15,952 bases of DNA from DASQDN01 sp035630195 (GCA_035630195.1 DASQLD010000727.1:1-15952); one strand, 5' to 3'. Shown: positions 7,413-14,915, counted from the first letter of the stretch. Numbers and translations are program-made. Notes: a model not told the origin generated them from the letters alone.

Positions 7413-7439
7413 ATATCGGATAAGCTGATTTTCAACCCG

Positions 7440-8756
7440 ATGAAACGCAATCCACTCTTTTTGCTGATTTTCGCGGTGTCGGCCGGCGCAGCCGACAAGG
7501 TCACCAATGCGCGATTACTTGAGTTGGCCAGCCAGAATCTGCAGGACGCCGGCTTTCGCGAGACTCTTCTTGTCACCGCCGGAACCGAAGCGGTTCAGAA
7601 AGGAACTGCTTTCATCGGAGAAGGCGGCGACTTTCTATTTGCAGTCGAGAGCCCGTTGAAGCCCCAGATCGTCATTGACGATCAGCCGGGGCCGGCCATG
7701 ACGCAACTGAACGCCAGCAATGTGTGGGTTGCAAAGTCGCAATTGCGCACGGGCCATCCCCACACGTTTCACTACATCGTCGAAGGGAAACGATTCGGAG
7801 GCAATCTGAATGTTCCGGCGTTCGGCCCTGATTCGTATCAGAAGGCCGGCGTCCCGGAGGGCAAGCTCTCTGAAAAGATCGTACACATCAGCAAGATCTA
7901 TGAAGGAATGGAATCGGAGTACTGGATATACGCGCCCGTTCAGTACGATGCGTCAAAGGCTGCGGGAGTGATGATTTGGACAGACGGCCAGGGTCATACG
8001 AACCGCAACGGCGGCTCCCGGCTGATGAATGTGATCGACAATCTGACACATCAGAAGAAGATTCCCGTGATCATCCATATCTTCACGTCTCCGGGAACCG
8101 TTGAAAGAGTCGGAGGCACGCCCACGGCCAATTCGGTTAACGCTCCCGCAAGATCTCCTCGCCGGCCCTTACGTAGCGTTCAATATGACACTGTTTCCGA
8201 CCGCTTCGGCCGGTTCCTGCGAGATGAACTCGTAGCTGAAGTAGCTACGAAGTTTAACCTGCGCAAGGACGGTTACAGCTATGCGGTCGCCGGCGGCTCA
8301 TCGGGCGGAATTGCGGCCTTTAACGCGGCATGGCAGATGCCGGATCAATACAGTCGAGTCCTCTCGCATATCGGAACTTATACGAGTATTCAGTGGACCC
8401 CGGGAAAGATCGAGGGTGGTGAGATTCTCCCGTTCCGCGTGCGTAAGGATCCCAAGCGCAATATCCGCGTGTGGCTGCAAGATGGCTCTGAGGATCTCGA
8501 GAACTCGCATGGGAGCTGGCCGCTGCAGAATATTCAAATGGCGAACTCGCTCAAAATGCGCGGCTACGATTTTCACTTTACGTTTGGAGCAGGCGCGCAC
8601 TCGGGAGCCCACGGGAACTCACAGTTGCCTGAGTCTCTGACATGGCTCTGGCGCGACTACGATCCCTCGAAGACCGAGCAGACTTATGAGCAAGAGACAG
8701 CAGAGAAGGATAAGCCTCCGTATCGCGTGCGTATCTATAATCGCGATGCGCTGTAA
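7440..8756 (+). CDS. Secreted esterase, enterochelin-esterase-like alpha/beta-hydrolase
   Basis: The 438 residues begin with a signal peptide, MKRNPLFLLIFAVSAGAA, so the enzyme acts in the periplasm or outside. Residues about 35-125 look like a small beta-sandwich as found in front of Fes-type esterases (FIGEGGDFLFAVE, then WVAKSQLRTGHPHTFHY). The hydrolase domain follows from about 145. The nucleophile elbow is GSSGG (286-290) with S288; WLQDGSEDLEN (345-355) holds the acid; and the His is H387 or H391 in GAGAHSGAHG. The ATG at 7440 was chosen because the frame upstream to 7206 is antisense to the channel gene and lacks protein character. The gene is divergent from the sugar cassette, which suggests shared control. 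Related acidobacterial and planctomycete proteins are annotated as esterases of unknown substrate. A sugar or lactone ester would fit the neighbours, but an enterobactin role is not indicated. Confidence 0.88.
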   Translation: MKRNPLFLLIFAVSAGAADKVTNARLLELASQNLQDAGFRETLLVTAGTEAVQKGTAFIGEGGDFLFAVESPLKPQIVIDDQPGPAMTQLNASNVWVAKSQLRTGHPHTFHYIVEGKRFGGNLNVPAFGPDSYQKAGVPEGKLSEKIVHISKIYEGMESEYWIYAPVQYDASKAAGVMIWTDGQGHTNRNGGSRLMNVIDNLTHQKKIPVIIHIFTSPGTVERVGGTPTANSVNAPARSPRRPLRSVQYDTVSDRFGRFLRDELVAEVATKFNLRKDGYSYAVAGGSSGGIAAFNAAWQMPDQYSRVLSHIGTYTSIQWTPGKIEGGEILPFRVRKDPKRNIRVWLQDGSEDLENSHGSWPLQNIQMANSLKMRGYDFHFTFGAGAHSGAHGNSQLPESLTWLWRDYDPSKTEQTYEQETAEKDKPPYRVRIYNRDAL

Positions 8757-8933
8757 ATTTGGTCTACTTTGGCTATCGATGAGGCTTTTCTCGCGAGCAT
8801 CAATAAGCAGCGGCTCGGCGGCGGGCTTCATTCAAGCAGCTATGACAGAAAACAGTGTGCTGCTTGCTGCTAAACTACCAGGCTTCTGAGTAACCTAGCA
8901 CAGTACTTAGTAACTTAACGGGCGAGATAGTAA

Positions 8934-8963
8934 TTGAATTACTGTTTGTTGCTTGTCTATCAC
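8934..8963 (+). promoter_or_regulatory. Candidate sigma-70 type promoter of the SBBP protein gene
   Basis: TTGAAT (8934-8939) and TATCAC (8958-8963) are separated by 18 bases and match four of six consensus positions each. They would give a leader of about 50 nt before the start at 9020. The match is weak. The remainder of the gap 8757-9019 shows no terminator or convincing small ORF. Confidence 0.25.
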
Positions 8964-9019
8964 GCCGGCCGTCATCGACACTGAAGTTGACCATAGTTCG
9001 ATTGGCTACGGAGCGAGAC

Positions 9020-11734
9020 ATGCGTATCACTGTAATCGCGTTTTTACTAGTCCTCGTCAATCAGTTAAATGGGGCAGTTCGCCCGCAGCGGTACTTCGAA
9101 CCCAATAGAGGTCAAAGTGTACTGGAAGTGCTGTATTCGAGTCTCGGAGAAGGGTTGCACGTCTCGCTCAATCGTCAAGGTGCATCGGTATCCATGGGTC
9201 GCGATCTTGGTGAAGAAGTCGGATGGGTGCTTGTGGGGTCGGAGCCATCAGCCGCGTCGCGACCCCAGAGCCCTACTATGGGAATCAGTAACTACCTCTT
9301 CGGCTCCGACCCGGACTCTTGGATAACAGAAGTTCCGCACTTTCAGAAAGTGCAATTCGATTCTGTCTATCCGGGGATTGATGCGGTTTACTACTTTTCA
9401 GAATCGAATGAGCTCGAATACGATTTTCTGGTCGCGCCCGGAGCCGATCCTGCTCGCATAAGAATTCGATTGCGAGGAATGCAATCGCTCCGCATTGCGG
9501 AAAACGGCGATCTCATCGTCCGCACTGCCGAAGGAGATTGGCGCAAGCGCAAGCCTTTGGCGTACCAGTCGCAGGGGGACTCCACGAAGAATATTGCCGC
9601 GGCGTATGTTCTTCACGGTCGCGACGAAGTGACATTTCGAATCGGCGCATACGATCCATCGAAACCGCTCGTGATCGATCCGGTTGTCAACTTCGCTTCC
9701 TATATTGGCGGCAGTGATGCCGACAGTGTTCATGCGATGGCTGTGGACTCTGTGGGCAATATGTATCTGACTGGTAGAACGGACAGCGGCAATTTTCCTG
9801 GAACGACCGCTTCTAATTACCGCGGGGGCGGGGACGCATTTGTTGTCAAACTCGATCCCACCGGCTCGCGCGTAATCTACTCGACGTACGTCGGCGGATC
9901 AGGTGACGATGGCGCGAATGGAATTGCGGTGGATTCGTCCGGAGCCGCTTACATCACCGGCTTTACGAGATCGGGTAACTTCCCGGTCTCTTCGAATGCG
10001 GGGCAGCGATCCTATGCCGGCGGCGTGTCCGACGTATTTGTCGCGAAATTGTCAGCAAGCGGTTCGCAGCTTTCTTACGCGACATATTTGGGCGGGTTCT
10101 ACAGCGATTTCGCCAATGCGATTGCAATCGATAATTCCGGCAATGCATATGTCACAGGCGGAACCGAGTCTTTCAACTTTCCAACTACATCCAATGCGTT
10201 TCAGCCCGTCCGGACCGGACTCGATTTGGATGTTTTTGTGAGCAAACTGAATTCGACCGGCTCGGATTTAATCTATTCGACTTTCATCATCGGAGAGTTG
10301 GATGATGAAGCGTTTGGAATTGCCGTTGACGCCTCGGGCGCGGCGTACGTTACCGGCGTAACGCCCGGCTTCTTCTTCCCAACCACGACGGGCGCGTTGA
10401 AGACACGATGCAATTTTGACGCTTTCGTCACTAAGCTACAGCCTAGTGGATCCAATCTGGCTTATTCCACGTGCCTGGGCGGATCCGATGACGAATGGGC
10501 CGCCGCCATTGCACTGACACAGGACGGCGGAGCGATCATCACCGGAGCGACGGAATCTTCCGACTTCCCGCGTACGTCTTCGCAAGCTCTTCAGGGATGC
10601 GGCCGCGCACAGGATGCGTTCGTTTCGCGACTTAACAACAACGGAACCAGCCTGGTTTTCTCCGGTTGCCTTTCCGGGTCGCGAAATGAGAATGGTACGG
10701 CGGTTGTGGTGGATGGGACCGGATCGATCTTGGTGGGCGGTGTCACCGATTCGGACAACTTCCCCGTTACCGCCGATGCCGCGCGAGGCAGAAGAAGTGG
10801 TGGAGAGGATGGTTTTCTGAGTCGAATGGACGCGGGAGCCACCGCGCTCCTATACGGAACTTATCTCGGCGGCTCGAGCGATGATTCGGCTACAACGGTA
10901 GCTTCGGACTCCTCTGGTCGGGCGTTTGTTGGCGGAGCGACAGAATCGGGCGAGTTTCCGGTTTCCGCGAATCCGTTTCAGCGGACCCGTGCTGGATCTT
11001 CCGATGGTTTTTTCATAAGGATTGAGTTCGATACCCAACCTCCTGTTATCAACCCAAATGGCATCGTAGGAGGCGCAAGTTTCCGACGAGAACCGGTCGC
11101 TCCGGGCTCAATTGTCGCTCTGTTTGGGTCTAGTCTGGCATCGGCCGTGACAAACTCCGCGGAAGTGCCGTTGCCGACAACCCTCGGTGGAGTTCAGGTG
11201 AAAGTCAATGATAGGGCGGTTCCTCTTTTGTATGTTGCGCCGACGCAGATCAACTTTCTACTGCCGTATGTGACTCGAGTGGGTCAGGCGCAGGTCGTCG
11301 TGACTAGTGGCGCACAAACTTCAAGTCCGCACACTTTCGACGTCGTCGCGGCCAATCCCGGAGTCTTCTTTCAGTCCGCAGGGAACCAGGCGTCCGTGAC
11401 GAATGAAGATGGCAGCGTAAATGCCGCCGATAAGCCGGCCAAGGCGGGCAGCACTGTCACGATCTGGCTTACAGGCATCGGTCAAACGGATGTGGCAGTA
11501 CTTACGGGAGACAGGCCACCGGCCGGCACATTGCCTAGACCCGTGGCGCAGTCTGTATCAGTGACGATCGGCGATCAACCCGCGACAATCGCCTACTTGG
11601 GCTTGGCGCCCTCGTTGGTGGGTGGAGCACAGGCCAACGTTGTCGTCCCAAATCTACCTGCCGGCGCACATAGGGTGGTGGTCACGATTGATGGACGTGT
11701 TAGCAATGCGCCTCTGGTCTCAGTGGTTCCGTAG
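9020..11734 (+). CDS. Secreted seven-repeat SBBP beta-propeller protein with TIGR03437 C-terminal domain
   Basis: The 904 residues begin with a signal peptide (1-19). The next part, about 23-223, is the extended N-terminal domain common to SBBP proteins (RYFEPNRGQ, FGSDPDSW, YPGIDAVYY, ending PLVIDPVV). Seven SBBP repeats of 60-67 residues then start near 224, 285, 350, 417, 480, 545 and 610. Each has the pattern YSTYLGG, then GIAVDSSGxAYVTG, then xTxSxxFP, then DAFVxKL. Seven such units fit one closed propeller. Residues 678-904 are a Solibacter-type TIGR03437 domain (GGASFRREPVAPGSIVALFGSSLA, LLYVAPTQINFLLPY, WLTGIGQTD). The only four cysteines are C464, C485, C527 and C550, in repeats 4-6. 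The ATG at 9020 has GGAG at 9010-9013; the TTG at 8987 is rejected. A role in binding or adhesion at the surface is inferred; no enzyme residues are recognised. Confidence 0.95.
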   Translation: MRITVIAFLLVLVNQLNGAVRPQRYFEPNRGQSVLEVLYSSLGEGLHVSLNRQGASVSMGRDLGEEVGWVLVGSEPSAASRPQSPTMGISNYLFGSDPDSWITEVPHFQKVQFDSVYPGIDAVYYFSESNELEYDFLVAPGADPARIRIRLRGMQSLRIAENGDLIVRTAEGDWRKRKPLAYQSQGDSTKNIAAAYVLHGRDEVTFRIGAYDPSKPLVIDPVVNFASYIGGSDADSVHAMAVDSVGNMYLTGRTDSGNFPGTTASNYRGGGDAFVVKLDPTGSRVIYSTYVGGSGDDGANGIAVDSSGAAYITGFTRSGNFPVSSNAGQRSYAGGVSDVFVAKLSASGSQLSYATYLGGFYSDFANAIAIDNSGNAYVTGGTESFNFPTTSNAFQPVRTGLDLDVFVSKLNSTGSDLIYSTFIIGELDDEAFGIAVDASGAAYVTGVTPGFFFPTTTGALKTRCNFDAFVTKLQPSGSNLAYSTCLGGSDDEWAAAIALTQDGGAIITGATESSDFPRTSSQALQGCGRAQDAFVSRLNNNGTSLVFSGCLSGSRNENGTAVVVDGTGSILVGGVTDSDNFPVTADAARGRRSGGEDGFLSRMDAGATALLYGTYLGGSSDDSATTVASDSSGRAFVGGATESGEFPVSANPFQRTRAGSSDGFFIRIEFDTQPPVINPNGIVGGASFRREPVAPGSIVALFGSSLASAVTNSAEVPLPTTLGGVQVKVNDRAVPLLYVAPTQINFLLPYVTRVGQAQVVVTSGAQTSSPHTFDVVAANPGVFFQSAGNQASVTNEDGSVNAADKPAKAGSTVTIWLTGIGQTDVAVLTGDRPPAGTLPRPVAQSVSVTIGDQPATIAYLGLAPSLVGGAQANVVVPNLPAGAHRVVVTIDGRVSNAPLVSVVP

Positions 11735-11969
11735 CTTGGCGACGGCTTTCCCACCTCTCAACATTATCGGAGTGGGAAATAAGGCCGTCCGTCAACGAAA
11801 GCGCCGTGCGTAAAAGTTCGACTGCATTGCCGACTTTGGCTTCCGGAAGCCTCGCTCCGACACGGAGGGCAGCCCCCAAACGAAGCGCATCCCCAGTAAG
11901 TATGCCTTCAGCCTGATTCAATAAGTTTCGAATTGCGCGTAGATCGTGTTTTCTCGAAGTCTTGGACAT
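11700..11969 (-). CDS. Small protein of unknown function (89 residues)
   Basis: I do not recognise this protein. It has 89 residues, is basic at the N-terminus (MSKTSRKHDLRAIRNLL) and is probably mostly helical, with AEGILTGDALRLGAALRVGARL and VGNAVELLRTALSLTDGLI as amphipathic stretches. Support for a real gene: a strong AAGGAG Shine-Dalgarno 8 nt before the ATG (plus-strand ctcct at 11978-11982), and a zinc-ribbon gene ending only 25 bp upstream on the same strand. The last 35 bp overlap the end of the SBBP gene in antisense, so the C-terminus is constrained by that gene. The two minus-strand genes are probably one transcript that converges on the SBBP gene. No function is proposed. Confidence 0.6.
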   Translation of the reverse strand: MSKTSRKHDLRAIRNLLNQAEGILTGDALRLGAALRVGARLPEAKVGNAVELLRTALSLTDGLISHSDNVERWESRRQATEPLRPEAHC

Positions 11970-11994
11970 TTTGTGTACTCCTTGTTCTCAAATT

Positions 11995-12321
11995 TCAACG
12001 ACGCGAGTGCGAAACAGATTCGGGTTGTTTCGCCTGATGCGACGATATGGCGTCATGCAGAGCTAGGAGAAGGCTGTCGAGTTGTTCATGCGTCTCGGCC
12101 TTTACAACGATCTGGGCTGTAGGACTGGCCGGCGGCGTCGCGCGGGTCTGTTGATTCTGCCTTTGCCCTCGCGGTGCTGTAGATCGATTCCGTTGATAAA
12201 AACGTTTGGTACACGAGTAGCAGCGATAAGGCCAGCAGCCGAACCACCGGACGATTTGATCGACGACACCGTCGCGGCGAACCCGACCCGTGTCACTTCT
12301 TCCGCATGATGGACATTGCAT
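11995..12321 (-). CDS. Small zinc-ribbon protein
   Basis: The 108 residues start at the ATG of 12321, which has GGAG 9 nt upstream. A GTG at 12336 is possible and would add five residues. The N-terminus has two Cys pairs, C3-P-S-C6 and C34-Y-S-C37, that fit one zinc ribbon. Between them lies RVRRDGVVDQIVRWFGCWPYRC, a pattern seen in short acidobacterial zinc-ribbon proteins. After a basic, Gln-rich linker (38-70) comes a probable helix, ETHEQLDSLLLALHDAIS. Such ribbons bind nucleic acid or protein partners; nothing here tells which. It is the first of two minus-strand genes and is divergent from the HAD phosphatase, with a gap of 117 bp that could hold both promoters. Confidence 0.8.
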   Translation of the reverse strand: MQCPSCGRSDTGRVRRDGVVDQIVRWFGCWPYRCYSCTKRFYQRNRSTAPRGQRQNQQTRATPPASPTAQIVVKAETHEQLDSLLLALHDAISSHQAKQPESVSHSRR

Positions 12322-12438
12322 GACAATCAGCTCCACAAATCTCTTCGGTCGAAGCTAGATGCGCCTTTAACTTTTTTTGGAGGAAGGGACCGCGTGGGAG
12401 ACTGAAAGTCTGCCTTCTTGCCAGATCAGAAGAATCAC

Positions 12439-13122
12439 ATGAGTGAGCCACGCGCATTCGTTCTCTTCGACATCGATGGCACGCTCCTCAGCAGAGCCGG
12501 ACCCCATCACAAGATGGCGCTGGTCGAGGCGATTCGGAAAGTCACGCGGCGCGACACCTCCTTCGATGGCATTGACACGAGCGGTATGCTCGATCGCGAT
12601 CTCATCAGGATTCTTCTGCGCTCGACCGGAGCCGCCAATCGCGAAATCGACCAATGGATGCCTGCGATCGTGGAATTTGCGCAACGTCACTACGGAACGA
12701 TATGTCCGCTGCTGCACGATCGGGTCTGCCCGGGAGTCGTTGATTTCCTCGAAAAGCTACAGCGGGAGCGCATTCCAGCAGGCCTTGTCACCGGCAATCT
12801 CACTGCGATCGGCTGGAAGAAGATGGAGTCTTCAGGGTTGCGGTCTTTCTTTGAAGTGGGAGCCTTCGCGGACATGGCCCGGACGCGCTCTGGTTTGGCA
12901 AGGATCGCGCTGCGGGAAGGTCGGAGAAAAGGTCTCATTACGCGCAAAACCGCAGTTTCGCTCGTCGGAGACCATGCCAACGATATTCGGGCTGCTAAAC
13001 TGAATCGTATCCGGTCGATCGCTGTAGCCACCGGGGTGTCGACGCCAGATGAGCTAGCGGCGCACCACCCCGATGTGCTTGTTCCAGACCTGCGATCGTT
13101 ACGACTGGAATCGCTTCTGTGA
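12439..13122 (+). CDS. HAD-superfamily phosphatase, phosphoglycolate-phosphatase-like
   Basis: The 227-residue protein is probably a cytoplasmic phosphatase acting on a small phosphorylated metabolite. Seen directly: motif I FDIDGTLL with nucleophile D11 and general acid D13; a helical cap insert of about 80 residues (subfamily I type, 20-97); motif II LVTGN with T118; a basic motif III region near RK169-170; motif IV VGDHANDI with D178 and D182 for magnesium. This is the layout of Gph-like enzymes, but members of this fold act on many substrates. The start is the ATG at 12439 with AGAAG in front; a TTG at 12418 is also in frame. The stop overlaps the next start as GTGA (13119-13122), so it leads a three-gene unit. 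An imperfect small hairpin (12396-12414) lies in its upstream region. Confidence 0.88.
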   Translation: MSEPRAFVLFDIDGTLLSRAGPHHKMALVEAIRKVTRRDTSFDGIDTSGMLDRDLIRILLRSTGAANREIDQWMPAIVEFAQRHYGTICPLLHDRVCPGVVDFLEKLQRERIPAGLVTGNLTAIGWKKMESSGLRSFFEVGAFADMARTRSGLARIALREGRRKGLITRKTAVSLVGDHANDIRAAKLNRIRSIAVATGVSTPDELAAHHPDVLVPDLRSLRLESLL

Positions 13123-13469
13123 TCCGTACTGCATTCTTTCTCGCTGTCCTCCTTCTAGCCTCCTGTGGCGACCTCCCAACCTCCAATGTCAAAGTTATTG
13201 TGGGCGCCACTCTCGTGCATTCGTCGCAGGCTGCAACGCCGTACGGGGTTGTGGTTGTGAAAGACGACCGAATCGCAGCGGTAGGGACGCAACAAATGAC
13301 TCCTGTTCCCCCGGGTTCGCAGAAGACCGAGGCCTACGGCAAGTTTGTAATGCATTCCGGTGGAGACCTGCAGGTCGGGTCAAAAGCAGATCTCATGGTA
13401 CTCGCGGGAGATCCCAAAACGAACCCAAGAATAGAGCGCCGGATGACCGCCGGAAAGTGGGTCGAATAG
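13119..13469 (+). CDS. Small lipoprotein consisting of an amidohydrolase flanking domain without the catalytic barrel
   Basis: The 116 residues open with a lipoprotein signal, MIRTAFFLAVLLLASCGD, with LASC as lipobox and C16 as the lipidated residue. The mature part matches the two halves of the small beta-sandwich that flanks the barrel in metal-dependent amidohydrolases. Residues 24-78 correspond to the N-terminal half (VGATLVHS, VVVVKDDRIAAVG, then EAYGKFVM). Residues 80-116 correspond to the C-terminal half (GGDLQVGSKADLMVLAGDP, then RRMTAGKWVE). The barrel of about 300 residues that would sit after VM, with its HxH and other metal ligands, is absent. It can thus hardly be an enzyme. The start is a GTG overlapping the HAD stop. 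The reading frame is clean and coupled on both sides, so I do not call it a pseudogene. The role is unknown; a binding or scaffold lipoprotein is possible. Confidence 0.8.
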   Translation: MIRTAFFLAVLLLASCGDLPTSNVKVIVGATLVHSSQAATPYGVVVVKDDRIAAVGTQQMTPVPPGSQKTEAYGKFVMHSGGDLQVGSKADLMVLAGDPKTNPRIERRMTAGKWVE

Positions 13470-14915
13470 ATGGAATCCCAATCTTTTTCCGTCAAACGCG
13501 CCCAGGTGGAGTTTCACAACTTCGCGTCCCTGGGCGAGCCTGAGCGAGCCATGCGTATCTACCGCGAGGAAAATCTTCGTCGCGGCGCGATGATTCGCAA
13601 TCATCGGGATTTCATCGGCTCGATGACTCCGTTCCTAGAAATCGGCGCTAATGCAGGTCATACGAGCTACATGCTGTGTAATGAGTTCGGGGCTCAGGGC
13701 TATGCGCTCGATATCTCGGCCGACGCGCTTCGCCACGGAATTGCACTGCAGAATCAATGGAACTATCAGCAGGCGCCGATTCGTATTGCCGGTGACGGCG
13801 GAAAGCTCCCGTTTCGGGATGGTTCGGTTCGTTTTGTAATGACGTGCCAGACGTTGAGCCAGTTCATGGATCTGGATAGTGTCTTCGCCGAGGTAGCCCG
13901 CGTACTCGCGCCCGGCGGCATCTTCGCATTCTGCGAGGAGCCAATGCGCCGGCTATTGTCGTTGCGGCTATATCGATGTCCATACTACGAAACGATGAAG
14001 CCGTGGGAGCGAAAGCTCTTTGATTGGGGATTGCTCGGCTATGTTGTGAGGGATGTCATCGGAGCGGAACAGGAAGAGAGCTTCGGCATCCGCCAGAACC
14101 ATCGCATGTACCTGAATGATTGGGACAATCTCATTCGCCGCCACTTCGTCGCGCGAGAGTTTGACCTGTTCGTTCCTGAACGCGGATGGGGCGAACGCTG
14201 GATGAAAAAGGCCGGTGTTCTGCTGGATCCGTACCGATCGACTTGGCGAGCTGCGCGATTGTTAGGTGGTACCCTGGCCGCGGTTTGCCGCAAGGCTGGT
14301 GACTCCGTAACGCCAGAATTCTCCGTGAATTCGTTCGAACGGGCTCTGCGCTGTCCGGATTGCCTTGGTTCCTTTCGGCGGAATAACGACGATACCCTCA
14401 TCTGTGGGGATTGTGGCTATTCGGCTGCGAACGAGGGTGGTGTATATAACGTGCTGCCCTCAGCGGAGAAGAAAGAGCTCTACCCAGGAGATCGAGACGA
14501 TGTCATCGACTTCTCGCTGCCTGGTCACGAAGAGAAACTCCTTGAGGGTTGGTATGCGCTCGAAGGTGTTTTCGGAAATAAGTATCGCTGGATTGGAAAT
14601 CGTGCCTCCGCCATTTTGAAGCGTTCGAGTAGCGGTGAATTGAAGCTGCGTATCCGAGGGCACGTTCCGGACAATCCATTCCGCGACGGACAGCCCGTCA
14701 CTATCGAAGTAGTGGCGAACGGGGTACCCGCCGGTCGATGGATCCTCGACCGCAACGGCCTGTTTATTGTGGAAGCTCCACTTCCTCCCGCGGAGCAGTA
14801 CCAGATTAATATTTCCGTCGCTCCGGTCTGGAAAAGCGACAACGATGAGCGGGAATTAAGCGTGACGTTAAGTATGTTACGACTAGTTCCCCAGGATGAC
14901 ACCGCGATTTCCTAA
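13470..14915 (+). CDS. Three-domain SAM-dependent methyltransferase with zinc ribbon and C-terminal beta domain
   Basis: The protein has 481 residues. Residues about 40-165 are a class I methyltransferase: motif I FLEIGANAG (55-63), acidic D81 after YAL, LPFRDGSVRFVMTCQTLSQF (113-132) and RVLAPGGIFAF (144-154). A helical region to about 280 may bind substrate (YLNDWDNLIRRHF). Residues 291-335 are a Trm112-like zinc ribbon with C295, C298, C312 and C315. Residues 355-475 look like a beta-sandwich (GWYALEGVFGNKYRWIGNRA ... PVTIEVVANGVPAGRW). Similar C-terminal domains occur in proteins modifying surface glycans, so a glycan or lipid-linked substrate is possible, but this is inference. The ATG follows the lipoprotein TAG directly (13467-13472) and is in the same frame; GGAAAG at 13452-13457 is a weak ribosome-binding site. 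Free-standing Trm112 normally activates partner methyltransferases; here it is fused. Confidence 0.85.
   Translation: MESQSFSVKRAQVEFHNFASLGEPERAMRIYREENLRRGAMIRNHRDFIGSMTPFLEIGANAGHTSYMLCNEFGAQGYALDISADALRHGIALQNQWNYQQAPIRIAGDGGKLPFRDGSVRFVMTCQTLSQFMDLDSVFAEVARVLAPGGIFAFCEEPMRRLLSLRLYRCPYYETMKPWERKLFDWGLLGYVVRDVIGAEQEESFGIRQNHRMYLNDWDNLIRRHFVAREFDLFVPERGWGERWMKKAGVLLDPYRSTWRAARLLGGTLAAVCRKAGDSVTPEFSVNSFERALRCPDCLGSFRRNNDDTLICGDCGYSAANEGGVYNVLPSAEKKELYPGDRDDVIDFSLPGHEEKLLEGWYALEGVFGNKYRWIGNRASAILKRSSSGELKLRIRGHVPDNPFRDGQPVTIEVVANGVPAGRWILDRNGLFIVEAPLPPAEQYQINISVAPVWKSDNDERELSVTLSMLRLVPQDDTAIS

Noticed and set aside
7206..7439. A 78-residue N-terminal extension of the secreted esterase.
   Set aside because: It is antisense to the channel gene and lacks protein character; the ATG at 7440 starts directly with a signal peptide.
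7379..7576. A 66-residue N-terminal extension of the channel protein.
   Set aside because: It overlaps the esterase start, is polar and basic, and precedes a normal MIP N-terminus at the GTG of 7378.
8778..8889. A 37-residue frame (MRLFSRASISSG...) in the gap after the esterase.
   Set aside because: No ribosome-binding site and no recognisable features; it is too short to support from sequence alone.
9689..11032. Regular repeats of about 190 bases, considered as a possible DNA repeat array.
   Set aside because: The repeat is at protein level (SBBP units); the DNA copies are diverged and in frame, with no spacer structure as in CRISPR.
12396..12414. Imperfect hairpin upstream of the HAD gene, considered as a terminator or riboswitch part.
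   Set aside because: The stem is short with a mismatch, the T run precedes it rather than follows, and no known riboswitch core is visible.
13119..13469. Reading the barrel-less amidohydrolase as a pseudogene.
   Set aside because: There is no internal stop or frameshift. It has an intact lipobox, and GTGA and TAG-ATG couplings on both sides speak for a maintained gene.
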